A stretch of 64,000 nucleotides of DNA, from positions 1-64,000 of the forward strand of contig JANYHM010000041.1 in NCBI GenBank assembly GCA_025359065.1, written 5' to 3'. Positions within the stretch are counted from its first letter, which is position 1. Every line of letters begins with the position of its first letter. The position numbers and the translations under genes were made by a program. The notes below the pieces were generated by a model that was given only the letters and a program-made list of their open reading frames with translations, had not been told where the DNA came from and made no database searches. This DNA is from Synechococcales cyanobacterium GL140_1_metabinner_5_sub (GTDB lineage Bacteria > Cyanobacteriota > Cyanobacteriia > Cyanobacteriales > Chamaesiphonaceae). This document shows, one piece after another, positions 9,966-20,101 of this stretch.

Positions 9966-12900
9966 ATGACACTAGAAAAAAAGAGACCAGCACTGCCCTA
10001 CAACAACCGGATGGTCGATAAGGGACAGCTCAAAAAACTTATTTCCTGGTCTTACCGTCATTACGGTAGCGCCCGCACTGCTCAAGTAGCCGATCAGCTC
10101 AAAGACTTAGGCTTTAAGTCTGCTACCCGTGCCGGAGTCTCGATTAGTATCGATGACTTGAAAGTGCCGACTGAAAAGAAAGCGATGCTCGAAGAGGCGG
10201 AAGAAACCATCCGCAAGACTGAGACTCGCTATACCAAGGGCGAAATCACCGAAGTAGAGCGTTTCCAAAAAGTAATTGATACCTGGAACGCCACCTCCGA
10301 AGCACTAAAAGACCAAGTAGTAGTCAACTTCCGCGAAAACTATCCCTTGAACTCCGTCTATATGATGGCCTTCTCTGGTGCTCGGGGTAACTTGTCTCAG
10401 GTGCGGCAATTGGTGGGAATGCGTGGTTTGATGGCTAACCCCCAAGGGGAAATCATCGATTTACCAATTAAAACCAACTTCCGGGAAGGTTTGACGGTAA
10501 CTGAATACATTATTTCTTCTTATGGTGCCCGCAAAGGCTTAGTAGATACCGCTTTGCGCACCGCCGATTCCGGGTACTTAACCCGCCGTTTGGTGGATGT
10601 AGCCCAAGACGTAATTGTGCGGGAAAAAGATTGTGGCACCACTCGGGGTGTACATGTACATCCCATGAAAGACGGTGACAAAGTACTGATTCCGATCGGC
10701 AACCGCTTATTTGGTCGGATCTTAGCGGCTCCAGTTCATCACCCCAAAACCAAAGAGTTATTGGGTGAACGGAATGATCAGCTTGATGAGAACTTGGTGA
10801 AGAAAATCAGCGACGCTGGTTTGCAAGAAGTCTTTGTGCGTTCGCCGCTGACTTGCGAAGCCACTCGATCGATCTGTCAGTTTTGCTACGGCTGGAGTTT
10901 GGCCTATGTGAAGATGGTGGATCTGGGCGAAGCTGTAGGGATTATCGCGGCGCAGTCGATCGGTGAACCGGGCACCCAGCTCACCATGCGTACCTTCCAC
11001 ACCGGGGGAGTATTTACCGGAGAAGTAGAAGTTCAGCTCAAAGCCAAGGTGGAAGGCATCATTCGTTACGGCACCCTGCGAACTCGATCGATGCGGACTC
11101 GCCATGGGGACGAACGAGAACAAGTAGAAGCTAACGGTGAATTTACTCTGGAGCCAACTGGCAAGGGTAAAAAACAGACCTTCTCGGTCACAGTGGGTTC
11201 TTCGTTGCCCATTAAAGATGGTCAGTTAGTGAAAGCTGGCGAACTGATGGCAGAAGTGGCGCTTTCTAAGGGACATCGTTCTACTGAGAAAGCGACTAAA
11301 GATGTGGCTACCGACCTGTCTGGGGAAGTGCTGTTCGCTGATATTGTACCGGAAGAAAAAACCGACAGACAGGGCAACACTACTCGCAGTGCTTCTCGGG
11401 GCGGTCTGGTGTGGGTATTGTCTGGGGAAGTTTATAACTTGCCGCCAGGAGCAGAGCCTGCGATTCGGAATGGCGAGCCAGTTGGTCTAGAAGGAGTTTT
11501 GGCAGAAACCAAGCTGACTTCGGTGAATGGTGGAGTTGTGCGACTGCGTGGTGAACGAGAAATCGACATCATCACTGCTTCGGTATCTTTGGATAAAGCT
11601 ACGGTAGAAATCGAAAGTAACGGTACTCGCGATCGATATGTAGTCACCACCAAAGACAGCCAGCGTTTCCATCTGTTGGCTCCGCCGGGAACCAAGGTGC
11701 AAAACCAAGCTGCAGTAGCAGAGCTAATCGACGATCGGTATCGCACTCGTACTGGTGGCATCATCAAGTACGCCGATATCGAAGTGCAGAAAAAAGGCAA
11801 GGCCAAACAGGGATTTGAAATCACTAAGGGTGGCACCATCTTGTGGGTACCAGAAGAATCCCATGAGGTAAATAAAGACATCACCTTGCTGAACGTAGAA
11901 GACGGTCAGTATGTAGAAGCTGGCACAGAAGTCGTCAAGGACATCTTCTGTGCTACCAGTGGGGTGGTAGAAGTCGTGCAGAAGAACGACATTCTGCGGG
12001 AAATCACCATTAAGCCCGGTGAGCTATTCTTACTCGATGACCCTGAAGCGGGTCAATCGGTCACTGGCACGCTAATTCAGCCCGGTCAAAAGCCGGTGCC
12101 CGAAGTAGCAGAAGTGAAAGAACTGCGCTATGCCGAATACGTGGAAACTCCTGATGGATCGGCACTACTACTGCGTCCGGTACAGGAGTACCAAGTAAAC
12201 GACAGCGCGGCGATGCCCTCCCAGTCTTCGGTGAACAAGTCTGGTCGGGGTAGCTCGATCGAACTGCGTGCCGTGCAGCGGATTCCTTATAAAGATGGCG
12301 AACGGGTGAAATCGGTAGATGGCATTGAGCTGGTACGGACTCAGTTGGTGTTAGAAATGGATGGCGGTGAGTCTTCTTCTACTGTCCAACTAGCTGCGGA
12401 TATTGAGCTGATTCCAGACGAAAAGAATCCGAAGATTAATCGCCTGCAACTGGTGATTTTAGAATCATTGGTCATTCGTCGTGATACTGCGGCAGATCCT
12501 TTAGGGGGCAGCACTCACACTGAGCCGTTGGTGACTGATGGTCAACAAATCTTGCCAGGAGCAGTAGTTGCTCGCACAGAGATTCGCTGTAAGTATCCTG
12601 GGGAAGTGCGTGGCATCCGTGAAGGCGAAGAGCTGGTGCGTCGGGTCTTGGTGATTCGAGATACCGATCTCATCTCAATACCGATTACTGGTGCGGCAAC
12701 AGTGAAGGCTGGTGGTTTGATTGTGGCGGGTAGCGAAGTAGCAGAAGGCTGCAATACTCCCGATTCTGGTCAGGTAATCAGCATCGAAAAAGATGCCGTA
12801 ATTGTCCGACTGGCACGTCCTTATCGAGTTTCTCCCGGTGCGATTCTGCACATCGATAATGGTGACTTGGTACAGCGCGGTGACAACCTAGTACTGCTCG

Positions 12901-13973
12901 TGTTTGAACGGGCGAAGACTGGAGATATCATTCAGGGTCTACCTCGGATTGAAGAGCTACTAGAAGCCCGCAAACCTAAGGAAGCTTGTATTCTCTGTCG
13001 GCGTGATGGCACGGCTACAGTGGTTTACAGTGATGACGGTGAGCCGATCGAAATCAAGGTAATTGAAGCTGGTGGCTTGGTGGCAGAATATCCCCTTGGC
13101 CCTGGTCAGAACATCTCGGTGGGTGACGGTGAAGCTGTGACGGCTGGTCAGTCTTTGACCGATGGTCAGTCTAATCCTCACGAAATTCTTGAAACTTATT
13201 TTGAGCATTACCGCGAAGTTAAGGATGGCATTTATGATGCGGCCTTGTCGGCACTGCAAAAAACCCAGGCTTTCTTGGTAGACGAAGTACAGTCGGTGTA
13301 CCAATCTCAGGGGGTAGAAATTTCGGACAAACACATTGAAGTGATTGTGCGTCAGATGACCTCTAAGGTGCGGATCGATGATGGTGGTGACACCACAATG
13401 CTGCCCGGTGAGCTGATTGAGCTGCGTCAGGTGGAGCAGGTAAATGACGCGATGTCGATTACTGGTGCGGCTCCGGCGTTGTACACGCCAATGTTGCTGG
13501 GTATCACTAAGGCTTCGCTGAATACGGACAGCTTTATCTCGGCGGCCAGTTTCCAAGAGACTACTAGAGTCTTGACCGAAGCGGCGATCGAGGGCAAGTC
13601 TGATTGGCTGCGCGGTCTAAAGGAAAACGTGATTATTGGTCGCTTAATTCCGGCAGGTACTGGTTACAACGCCTACGAAGAATCGATGAGCAGCTTCGAC
13701 ACTGATTTGGGTGCGGGGATGATGTACGGTTATGAGGGCAATTTGGCTGGCACTGATGAGGATATGATCCTCGATGACAATAGTGCTCGTCGCTATGACT
13801 TTGAAGATCCGGCCACTGTGGGCTTGTCGATCTTTGCTCCTGGTAAGGATGACTTAGATGACGACGACAATAAGTTGATGGGTTTACCCAATGATGAGGT
13901 TGTTGGTGAAGACAGTGAAGACGACTGGGAAGATCCAGCCGGTGATGATTTTGAAGATGACGACGATTTGTAA
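9966..13973 (+). CDS. rpoC2: RNA polymerase subunit beta' (C-terminal part)
   Basis: C-terminal part of beta', 1335 residues. The bridge-helix region ([19 protein letters not shown], about 135-155), the second Zn site (CGTTRG and [14 protein letters not shown]), and the trigger-loop segment ([16 protein letters not shown]) are clear. After the trigger loop comes the very large SI3 insertion typical of cyanobacteria, built of repeated sandwich-barrel hybrid motifs (about 350-980). The conserved C-terminal clamp then resumes ([22 protein letters not shown]). The tail is strikingly acidic (runs of D and E). It ends the rpo operon before a strong terminator. Confidence 0.98.
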   Translation: MTLEKKRPALPYNNRMVDKGQLKKLISWSYRHYGSARTAQVADQLKDLGFKSATRAGVSISIDDLKVPTEKKAMLEEAEETIRKTETRYTKGEITEVERFQKVIDTWNATSEALKDQVVVNFRENYPLNSVYMMAFSGARGNLSQVRQLVGMRGLMANPQGEIIDLPIKTNFREGLTVTEYIISSYGARKGLVDTALRTADSGYLTRRLVDVAQDVIVREKDCGTTRGVHVHPMKDGDKVLIPIGNRLFGRILAAPVHHPKTKELLGERNDQLDENLVKKISDAGLQEVFVRSPLTCEATRSICQFCYGWSLAYVKMVDLGEAVGIIAAQSIGEPGTQLTMRTFHTGGVFTGEVEVQLKAKVEGIIRYGTLRTRSMRTRHGDEREQVEANGEFTLEPTGKGKKQTFSVTVGSSLPIKDGQLVKAGELMAEVALSKGHRSTEKATKDVATDLSGEVLFADIVPEEKTDRQGNTTRSASRGGLVWVLSGEVYNLPPGAEPAIRNGEPVGLEGVLAETKLTSVNGGVVRLRGEREIDIITASVSLDKATVEIESNGTRDRYVVTTKDSQRFHLLAPPGTKVQNQAAVAELIDDRYRTRTGGIIKYADIEVQKKGKAKQGFEITKGGTILWVPEESHEVNKDITLLNVEDGQYVEAGTEVVKDIFCATSGVVEVVQKNDILREITIKPGELFLLDDPEAGQSVTGTLIQPGQKPVPEVAEVKELRYAEYVETPDGSALLLRPVQEYQVNDSAAMPSQSSVNKSGRGSSIELRAVQRIPYKDGERVKSVDGIELVRTQLVLEMDGGESSSTVQLAADIELIPDEKNPKINRLQLVILESLVIRRDTAADPLGGSTHTEPLVTDGQQILPGAVVARTEIRCKYPGEVRGIREGEELVRRVLVIRDTDLISIPITGAATVKAGGLIVAGSEVAEGCNTPDSGQVISIEKDAVIVRLARPYRVSPGAILHIDNGDLVQRGDNLVLLVFERAKTGDIIQGLPRIEELLEARKPKEACILCRRDGTATVVYSDDGEPIEIKVIEAGGLVAEYPLGPGQNISVGDGEAVTAGQSLTDGQSNPHEILETYFEHYREVKDGIYDAALSALQKTQAFLVDEVQSVYQSQGVEISDKHIEVIVRQMTSKVRIDDGGDTTMLPGELIELRQVEQVNDAMSITGAAPALYTPMLLGITKASLNTDSFISAASFQETTRVLTEAAIEGKSDWLRGLKENVIIGRLIPAGTGYNAYEESMSSFDTDLGAGMMYGYEGNLAGTDEDMILDDNSARRYDFEDPATVGLSIFAPGKDDLDDDDNKLMGLPNDEVVGEDSEDDWEDPAGDDFEDDDDL

Positions 13974-13994
13974 ATAGATTTTCAATAGAGTAGG

Positions 13995-14023
13995 CCGCTA
14001 TGCTGCAAAGCTAGCGGTTTTTT
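13995..14023 (+). terminator. Rho-independent terminator of the rpo operon
   Basis: CCGCTA (13995-14000) pairs with TAGCGG (14012-14017), with an inner GC/GC pair, and is followed directly by TTTTTT. It lies 22 bp after the rpoC2 stop. Confidence 0.85.
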
Positions 14024-14057
14024 AATATAGAATTACTGGCAAGTAATTAATTGGAGA

Positions 14058-14130
14058 GCTGCCTTATCAATCCCAAACTTGGCATCGCTTTCTGCACTTT
14101 TGAAATTATTGACTACCGCAGATGCTCAGA
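14058..14130 (-). pseudogene. Decayed fragment of chlG
   Basis: Read on the minus strand, this stretch encodes SAVVNNFKSAESDAKF then GIDKAA. Intact chlG 1.7 kb away has IAVVNDFKSVEGDAKF, then nine residues, then GIDKAA. The relic therefore lacks exactly 27 bp, a deletion bounded in the intact gene by two CCAAAC direct repeats. Remaining differences are almost all transitions (about 85% identity by eye). No start codon or other ChlG parts are present. It fills the rpoC2-LRR gap together with AT-rich DNA and shows that part of chlG was once duplicated here. Confidence 0.8.
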
Positions 14131-14270
14131 CCATTTTTAACAAACTTGCTTAGTGTAGACCAGGATAAATTAATTGTCAGCAAATGCAATAGAATAGGAA
14201 TTGTTGCAGATTATTTTAAGTTCTGAAACACCAACATATCACTCTAGTAGAAAATCTTAAAATAGCTAAT

Positions 14271-15533
14271 ATGAAATCAACAAAATGTTTGGAGATTGCA
14301 GTCCTCAGTATTATTTTAACCAGCCTGCAAACATCGATCGGTCTGTGTAATCCGATCATCCATCATAAACATCAGCAAATTTCATTTAAACTTAGACCAA
14401 TCAAAAGCTTCACTCAGTGGTGTCAGCAGAAAGAAACAGTCTCTAAGAGCATCAGAAATACCATAGATGCTCTATTAGAAAAAGCTGACACTAAAAATTG
14501 TGTATTAGCTAATACCAAGTTGCAAAGTTTTAATGAAATTAATATTGAAAGTAGAAATATTGTTGATATTCAAGTCCTCGCTGCGTTTAAAAACTTATCG
14601 GAGTTGAATCTCAGAGGCAATCAAATCACTGATATTCAACCACTGGCAAATTTGCATAATTTGACTCGTATCGATCTGAATTTCAACCAAATCAGGGATC
14701 TGAAACCACTAGCTGAACTAGACAAACTAGACTCTTTAGAGTTAGATGGCAATAAAATTAGTAATTTGCAACCTTTATCTGGATTTAAGAATATAACTCA
14801 TTTATACCTAAATACTAATAAAATTAGTAATATCCAGCCTTTACTAAAATTACAAAATTTAGAGTTATTGCAACTGATGTCTAATCAAATTAAAGATATC
14901 AAACCATTAGCTAGCTTAACGAAGTTAAAAAAATTATCTTTGGGGGAAAACTATATTAATGACATTAATTCATTATCAAGTTTGGTTAACTTGGAGCTGC
15001 TTAGTATTGATGAGAATAGGATTAGTAATTTGCAGCCATTGGCTAAACTCACTCAGCTACAGGAAGTCCGGATTAATGGTAATCAAGTAACCAAAGTAAG
15101 TCCACTAGCCAAATTAACTAAACTAAGAAGTTTAGAACTCAACAATAATCAGATTATTGACATTACGCCACTATCTAGCCTAAGTAACTTGATTACTCTG
15201 AAGCTGAATAATAATAAAATCAGGGATCTAAATCCATTAGCAAAGTTAGAATTTCTAGATTGGCTGTATCTTAAAAAAAATCAGATCAGTGACATCAGTC
15301 AATTAAGCGGCTTGAATTTATTATACAGGCTTGATCTTAGCGAAAATCAAATTAGTGACATTAAACCGTTGGCAAGCTTAAGAAACATGGATTATCTAGA
15401 ACTGAACGATAATAAGATAACTGATACCAGTGCTCTTATTGGATTTAGCAATACAGCCTTCATTAACTTTATCAATAACAGAATTACAGCTAAAAAATGT
15501 CCAGTTCAACCAGAATCTCACTGTAAATTCTAG
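14271..15533 (+). CDS. Exported leucine-rich repeat (internalin-type) protein
   Basis: A 420-residue protein with an N-terminal signal sequence (residues 1-26, ending around SIGLC). An alpha-helical cap follows, then about 14 tandem 22-residue LRRs from about residue 97 to 405. The repeat pattern is LxxLxxLxxLxLxxNxIxDIxPLA, the SD22/internalin type. The C-terminus has a cysteine cap (KKCPVQPESHCKF). Such proteins are secreted or periplasmic binding scaffolds; the ligand is unknown. Base composition is clearly more AT-rich than the flanking rpoC2 and chlG, and a chlG relic lies just upstream. Both point to insertion of foreign DNA at this point. It converges on chlG with only 6 bp between stop codons. 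Confidence 0.85.
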   Translation: MKSTKCLEIAVLSIILTSLQTSIGLCNPIIHHKHQQISFKLRPIKSFTQWCQQKETVSKSIRNTIDALLEKADTKNCVLANTKLQSFNEINIESRNIVDIQVLAAFKNLSELNLRGNQITDIQPLANLHNLTRIDLNFNQIRDLKPLAELDKLDSLELDGNKISNLQPLSGFKNITHLYLNTNKISNIQPLLKLQNLELLQLMSNQIKDIKPLASLTKLKKLSLGENYINDINSLSSLVNLELLSIDENRISNLQPLAKLTQLQEVRINGNQVTKVSPLAKLTKLRSLELNNNQIIDITPLSSLSNLITLKLNNNKIRDLNPLAKLEFLDWLYLKKNQISDISQLSGLNLLYRLDLSENQISDIKPLASLRNMDYLELNDNKITDTSALIGFSNTAFINFINNRITAKKCPVQPESHCKF

Positions 15534-15539
15534 GTGAGT

Positions 15540-16544
15540 TTATCTGCCCAAAGCCAATCCAGCCATTAACATTCCCAATACCAAGAATGGTTGAGCGCTG
15601 GCTTGATACTTCACATCGTTCTTTAATGGATCGCGGAGGAAATACATATCTTGGAAAGTGATCTGCGGAACCACCAAAAGCAGGATGATCGCCCCATATA
15701 AATGTTGACCGATCGACATCAAATACAAACCAATGCCAGTCTGGAAAGTATCGATCATGATCACACAGACCCAAGCCGCTTTATCAATCCCAAACATTAC
15801 TGGAATGGATTTCATGCCAAACTTGGCATCGCCCTCTACACTTTTAAAATCATTGACTACTGCAATTCCTAAACCCGCCAAACTGTAGAACAACGTAAGC
15901 ACCACAATTGTCCAGTTCAAAGTGCCAAATAAAGCATGTCCTGCCCACCAAGGCAAAGCAATATAACTAGCCCCCAAAGCATAGTTTCCTAACCAGCCAT
16001 TCTGCTTCAGCTTTAGTGGTGGTGCCGAATAAATATAGGCCACCAGCGAACCGCCCAAGGCCAAACAGGTCATTATCGGAAACTCGTGACCCGCCCACAC
16101 ATCCAAAAAGTAGGAAATGCCGATGCCGCCAATAAATAAAACCCAAACTTGCACAATTACCTGCGGCAGCGAAATAGCTCCCGAGGGAATCGGGCGATAG
16201 GGTTCATTGACCGCATCAATCTCTCGATCGTAATACTCATTCACCGTCTGAGTATAGCCCGTCAAAAACGGCCCCGACATCAGCATACAAAGTGCAGCCT
16301 TCAACACATTTTCGATCGACCAAGTATAATTCCCCGACGAAGCTGCCCCGCAGACTACTCCCCAAATTAATGGAATCCAAGTAATCGGCTTCATCAACTG
16401 GCGACGAATTGCCCAGATTGAGCCGCCGGCAGCAGCGCCTTTCATGCCTAGAGCCTGTCTGGCAGTAGAGCCTTGGGCAGATTCTGGAGACTTAGATTCT
16501 TTAGTTGATTCTTCAGGGGCTGGTTGGTTAGTCATGTCAGTCAC
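15540..16544 (-). CDS. chlG: Chlorophyll synthase
   Basis: A membrane prenyltransferase that esterifies chlorophyllide a with geranylgeranyl or phytyl diphosphate, the last step of chlorophyll synthesis. The 334-residue sequence carries the UbiA-type active-site motif NEYYDREIDAVNEPYRPIPS about residues 102-121 and the second acidic motif VVNDFKSVEGDAKFG. About eight or nine hydrophobic helices follow. The N-terminal 30 residues are polar and variable. It is the last gene of a minus-strand operon, 9 bp after the Get3d-type gene. ATG at codon 4 is an alternative start. Confidence 0.95.
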   Translation of the reverse strand: MTDMTNQPAPEESTKESKSPESAQGSTARQALGMKGAAAGGSIWAIRRQLMKPITWIPLIWGVVCGAASSGNYTWSIENVLKAALCMLMSGPFLTGYTQTVNEYYDREIDAVNEPYRPIPSGAISLPQVIVQVWVLFIGGIGISYFLDVWAGHEFPIMTCLALGGSLVAYIYSAPPLKLKQNGWLGNYALGASYIALPWWAGHALFGTLNWTIVVLTLFYSLAGLGIAVVNDFKSVEGDAKFGMKSIPVMFGIDKAAWVCVIMIDTFQTGIGLYLMSIGQHLYGAIILLLVVPQITFQDMYFLRDPLKNDVKYQASAQPFLVLGMLMAGLALGR

Positions 16545-16553
16545 AGAAAAATT

Positions 16554-17630
16554 TTATAGAGAAATAATCAAATAGTTGTCTTGAAACTTAGCACCAGTCA
16601 CATCGGCACCGCGTAAGCCTGGAGGCAACAAAATGTTCCGACGCTGTTCACCGGCTTCGATCGTAATCTCGGGTCCCGATTGACTTAGCTTTACCTGTTG
16701 TTTGGTGAAACCTGGTAAGAACAGTCTGACCTGACGAGCAGTTACGTCTACTTCGATCGGCTTTGGTACATCCCGAGTAGGTTTCAAACTAGGCATTTCG
16801 CTCCGAGGATCAGCCACAGCAACCACTGGTAAAGGTGCAAAGGCCGTTTGGAGATCAGCACTAACTACGCCAGCCCGATTCACCAATACTCCGGCCACCG
16901 CCAGGCTGGCTTGCTGGGCACTGCCCCACATCCATGTGGCTGCTTGAATTTCAGCAGGATTATCGCTGACTACCAGATAAGCGGCGACTTGGGTCGGATC
17001 TGCTAGAGCTTTTTGGCCGCGATCGAGCATTTCCGTTGCTTCTTGCACCGCCGGCATATTTAAATTTTCCCCAGTCCAAGCCATGCTCAAAACTGTGGCG
17101 GCCACCGGCTGCAAAATCGGCATGGCATTGCGCCATAAATCTGAAGTTTCAATCACCTGACGGAAACGACGAATGTACCAGCTCAAAGTATCTGGCATCG
17201 CAAAAGCCCGCAGAGCATCGAGACTGCTGGGGTTATCGTAAATAATCACGTCGTACTTGTCGCTGGCAAAATACTCTTGCAGGCTATATAGTGCCACCGC
17301 ACCATCAATCCCGGGCACTACGCTCAGCTCTTGGCCATAAACATTTTGCAGCAAGGGGGTGCGCAAATACTTGGTTTCGGCCTGCTTAATCACATCCCAG
17401 GCTTTTTCTAGCAACTGGGTGGCCGACAAATTTACCACCGATAGGTTGGCGGCGATCGATTGCGGCTGGGTACTAAGGGTGACTCCACTCCACAGATCTG
17501 CACTGTAATAAGCGCTTTGGCCAACCCACAGCACTCGCTGACCGCCACTGGCTAACTGCCGTGCGGAGGCGATCGACATGGTGGTGCGTCCACTGCCGCC
17601 TTTACCTAAGAAGGTGATAATTTGGGGCAT
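16554..17630 (-). CDS. get3d: Get3d-type ATPase with C-terminal alpha-crystallin-like domain
   Basis: A 358-residue ArsA/Get3-fold ATPase. The deviant Walker A GKGGSGRTT is at residues 9-17 (signature Lys kept, P-loop Lys replaced by Arg). A switch-like D-N-P-S-S segment lies about residue 132. The last 85 residues (from PKPIEVDVTARQVRLFLPGF) form a small beta-sandwich resembling alpha-crystallin. That fused domain is the hallmark of Get3d of cyanobacteria and plastids. I see no cysteine at all, so the CxxC zinc site of eukaryotic Get3 is absent. It is coupled to the preceding DUF2862 gene (1 bp apart) and followed by chlG. Its client is not established; the context suggests photosynthetic membrane protein or pigment handling, which is inference. 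Confidence 0.8.
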   Translation of the reverse strand: MPQIITFLGKGGSGRTTMSIASARQLASGGQRVLWVGQSAYYSADLWSGVTLSTQPQSIAANLSVVNLSATQLLEKAWDVIKQAETKYLRTPLLQNVYGQELSVVPGIDGAVALYSLQEYFASDKYDVIIYDNPSSLDALRAFAMPDTLSWYIRRFRQVIETSDLWRNAMPILQPVAATVLSMAWTGENLNMPAVQEATEMLDRGQKALADPTQVAAYLVVSDNPAEIQAATWMWGSAQQASLAVAGVLVNRAGVVSADLQTAFAPLPVVAVADPRSEMPSLKPTRDVPKPIEVDVTARQVRLFLPGFTKQQVKLSQSGPEITIEAGEQRRNILLPPGLRGADVTGAKFQDNYLIISL

Positions 17631-17631
17631 T

Positions 17632-17826
17632 TTAAGCTTCTACCTTAAGTTCGTCTTCAAAAAACCATGTGGCTGACTTGTCGCCAAACTCCACAACGGC
17701 ACCGACACCACTGCCATCAGTCATTCTAAATTCTGTGATAGTGCCCACTTGTCCGAGCTTACTAACGATTTTGTCCGAGACTCGGTCTCTTAAGCGATAT
17801 ACCTTTACCTTTTGCCCGATTTCCAT
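17632..17826 (-). CDS. DUF2862 small protein
   Basis: A 64-residue cyanobacterial protein of the DUF2862 family (MEIGQKVKVYRLRDRVS, then a beta-rich stretch with DGSGVGAVVEFGDKSATWFF). The fold is probably a small SH3-like barrel; function is unknown. It is first in the operon with get3d and chlG, and its stop is separated from the get3d start by a single base, which implies translational coupling. Full family length, no anomalies. Confidence 0.85.
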   Translation of the reverse strand: MEIGQKVKVYRLRDRVSDKIVSKLGQVGTITEFRMTDGSGVGAVVEFGDKSATWFFEDELKVEA

Positions 17827-18131
17827 TATGAGTTTTTATATATTGAGTTAAATTGCCCTTCATAGTTTACCGGAATCTTTACAGAGATTAACGCGGTCAA
17901 AAAAAATCCATAAAAATCCATTGATATTCTTAGCCATATTCTCAACCATTAGTGATTAGACCGCTTTCTGATTGTTTCAAGCCGGGATCACCAGCTCGTA
18001 GCAAAACTGACGGCCTAAAAGGTCAAGTTTCACTGGTTCGATCCCCAATTTAAAGAATTAGCAGCCAGCAATACAGTATTTATGCTGTGATATGATGTGC
18101 TCAAAATATCCGCTCTCAGGTAGTCAAAAAC
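17827..18131. other. Divergent intergenic region with a structured element (17984-18045)
   Basis: About 305 bp between the DUF2862 start and gpmI. GGGATCACCAG (17984-17994) pairs with CTGGTTCGATCCC (18033-18045) as an 11-bp stem with a 2-base bulge. Inside it GGCCT/AGGTC (18012-18016, 18020-18024) form a second hairpin. The rest shows no gene. A TATGAT box near 18091 may serve gpmI, which would put the structured element upstream of that promoter and possibly in a separate small RNA. Confidence 0.45.
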
Positions 18132-19727
18132 ATGACACAAGCGCCGATAGCTCCCGTGGTACTGGTGATTTTAGATGGTTGGGGATATCGCCCCGAGAAG
18201 TCTGGCAACGCGATCGAAGCTGCAAATACGCCCATAATGGATAGCCTGTGGGCAGCTTATCCACACACCTTAATTGGCACCTCTGGCCGCGCAGTCGGTC
18301 TCCCCGATGGCCAAATGGGGAATTCTGAAGTAGGTCACATTAATATCGGCGCAGGCCGCATTGTCCCCCAAGAATTAGTGCGGATTGGCGATGCTGTTCA
18401 AGATGGCACCCTGTTGGAAAATAAAGCCTTAAAACAGGTCTGTAGCAAAGTTCTAGAAACTGGTGGTAAACTCCACATCCTAGGACTCTGTTCGGAAGGC
18501 GGCGTACATTCGCACCTCAGCCATATTATTGGCATCATCGATCTAGCTAAAGCCACTGGTATTAAGCAACTCTGTATTCATGCGATCACCGATGGTCGAG
18601 ACACCAACCCCAAAGATGGCTTGGGTTCTCTCCAGCAAATCCAAGATCACTTAGATGCGGTGGGTATTGGCCAGATTGTTACTGTGAGCGGTAGATACTA
18701 CGCCATGGATCGGGACAATCGCTGGGAACGGGTGCGAGCAGCCTACGAAGTCATGACTAGCAAAGATGCTGGCACTAATCAATCGGCCATCGACCTGTTG
18801 ACTGCCTCTTATGCTGAGGGGATCACCGACGAATTTATTACTCCTACCCGTCTACAGGCTGGCGCGATCGAAGATGGTGACGGGGTAATTTTCTGCAACT
18901 TCCGCCCCGATCGAGCCAGACAGCTCACTCAGGCTTTTGTTAGCCCCAAGTTCATTGGGTTCGATCGATCTCTGTTAGCTCTCAGCTTTGCTACTTTTAC
19001 CCAATATGAAGCCGACTTACCAGTCTTGGTGGCTTTTGAGCCGACTGTCCCCGCCAATCTGTTAGGGGAAGTAATCTCAAAACAGGGCTGGAAACAGTTC
19101 CGCACTGCCGAAACCGAGAAGTATGCCCATGTGACCTATTTCTTCAACGGTGGCGAAGAGGCCGAGTATCCCGGTGAAGTGCGCGAAATGATTCCTAGTC
19201 CTCCGGTGGCTACTTTTGACAAAGCTCCCGAAATGGCGGCCAAAGAAGTTACTAAAGCAGTAATAGATGCTCTAAATTCGCGGGAATATTCTCTGATTGT
19301 GGTGAACTATGCCAACCCCGATATGGTGGGTCACACAGGCAAAATGCCAGAAACCATCAAGGCGGTAGAGGCAGTCGATCGCTGTTTAGGCAGGCTAGTA
19401 GATACCATTGGCCGGGTCGGAGCCACCGCAATTATCACGGCGGATCACGGCAATGCCGAGTATATGAGTGATGAACAAGGCAATCCTTGGACAGCTCACA
19501 CCACTAACCAGGTACCCTTCATTTTAATCGAAGGCGAAAAGCTGACGATTCCGGGCTATGGCGCAGAAGTAACTCTGCGAGAAAACGGCAAATTGGCCGA
19601 CATCGCTCCCACCATTTTGCAGATCTTGTCTTTACCTCAGCCCCCAGAGATGAATGGCATTTCTATGATTATGCCTACAGAACTAGAGCTAAGCCACGAT
19701 CAGACACCGATGCGCGTAGGGGTCTAA
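18132..19727 (+). CDS. gpmI: 2,3-bisphosphoglycerate-independent phosphoglycerate mutase
   Basis: Interconverts 3- and 2-phosphoglycerate in glycolysis using two Mn ions and a phosphoserine. The 531-residue protein starts PVVLVILDGWGYRP (first metal Asp). It carries the active Ser in DGQMGNSEVGHINIGAGR about residue 61, then HAITDGRDTNPKDG, GRYYAMDRDNRWER and the alkaline-phosphatase-type metal motif ITADHGNAEYM near residue 437. Length and motifs are normal. It is followed after 70 bp by secG, an arrangement common in cyanobacteria. Confidence 0.97.
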   Translation: MTQAPIAPVVLVILDGWGYRPEKSGNAIEAANTPIMDSLWAAYPHTLIGTSGRAVGLPDGQMGNSEVGHINIGAGRIVPQELVRIGDAVQDGTLLENKALKQVCSKVLETGGKLHILGLCSEGGVHSHLSHIIGIIDLAKATGIKQLCIHAITDGRDTNPKDGLGSLQQIQDHLDAVGIGQIVTVSGRYYAMDRDNRWERVRAAYEVMTSKDAGTNQSAIDLLTASYAEGITDEFITPTRLQAGAIEDGDGVIFCNFRPDRARQLTQAFVSPKFIGFDRSLLALSFATFTQYEADLPVLVAFEPTVPANLLGEVISKQGWKQFRTAETEKYAHVTYFFNGGEEAEYPGEVREMIPSPPVATFDKAPEMAAKEVTKAVIDALNSREYSLIVVNYANPDMVGHTGKMPETIKAVEAVDRCLGRLVDTIGRVGATAIITADHGNAEYMSDEQGNPWTAHTTNQVPFILIEGEKLTIPGYGAEVTLRENGKLADIAPTILQILSLPQPPEMNGISMIMPTELELSHDQTPMRVGV

Positions 19728-19797
19728 TTGCTTTTTTCGATCGACCGTGCCAAAATTGGCGTATTAAGTATTAAGTTTCATTGATTTAGAGGTTCTA

Positions 19798-20031
19798 ATG
19801 TCAGCCGTAGTCATTTTGCAAGTAATCTGGGCACTTTCGGCTTTGGGGTTGACAGCCTTAGTCATGCTACACAGCCCTAAAGGCGACGCAGGAATTGGCG
19901 GTATTGGTGGTCAAGCCCAGTTGTTTACTAGCAACAAGAGCGCCGAAGATACCCTCAACCGTATCACCTGGTCATTGGCCGTCACCTTTATGTCTTTGAC
20001 AGTGGTTTTAAGCGCTGGCTGGATTAAGTAA
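19798..20031 (+). CDS. secG: Preprotein translocase subunit SecG
   Basis: A 77-residue inner/thylakoid membrane protein with two hydrophobic helices (residues about 4-24 and 55-75). The connecting loop is glycine-rich (GIGGIGGQAQLF) with the family motif SAEDTLNRITW. SecG associates with SecYE and assists protein translocation. GAGGT lies 6 bases before ATG. The gene ends just before a strong terminator. Confidence 0.93.
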   Translation: MSAVVILQVIWALSALGLTALVMLHSPKGDAGIGGIGGQAQLFTSNKSAEDTLNRITWSLAVTFMSLTVVLSAGWIK

Positions 20032-20061
20032 GGCTTTAAAATCGATTTTTTTAAATAAAAC

Positions 20062-20101
20062 CCCCTGTTATTTGATTATTTGACAGGGGCTTTGTTTTTT
20101 T
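20062..20101 (+). terminator. Terminator after secG (overlaps dacB stop)
   Basis: CCCCTGT (20062-20068) pairs with ACAGGGG (20083-20089) and is followed by a T-rich tract to 20101. The T-run abuts the convergent dacB stop codon, so it probably protects both genes. Confidence 0.85.

Noticed and set aside
12960-13556. 198-codon minus frame inside rpoC2
   Set aside because: It is a shadow of the highly conserved rpoC2 coding sequence, has no family features and no ribosome binding site.
17981-18050. tRNA-like string (GGTTCGATCCC with an AGCTCGTAGC-like upstream part)
   Set aside because: The T-stem has only two pairs, no acceptor stem or five-pair anticodon stem can be formed, and no CCA-like end fits. 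I report it only as a hairpin element.
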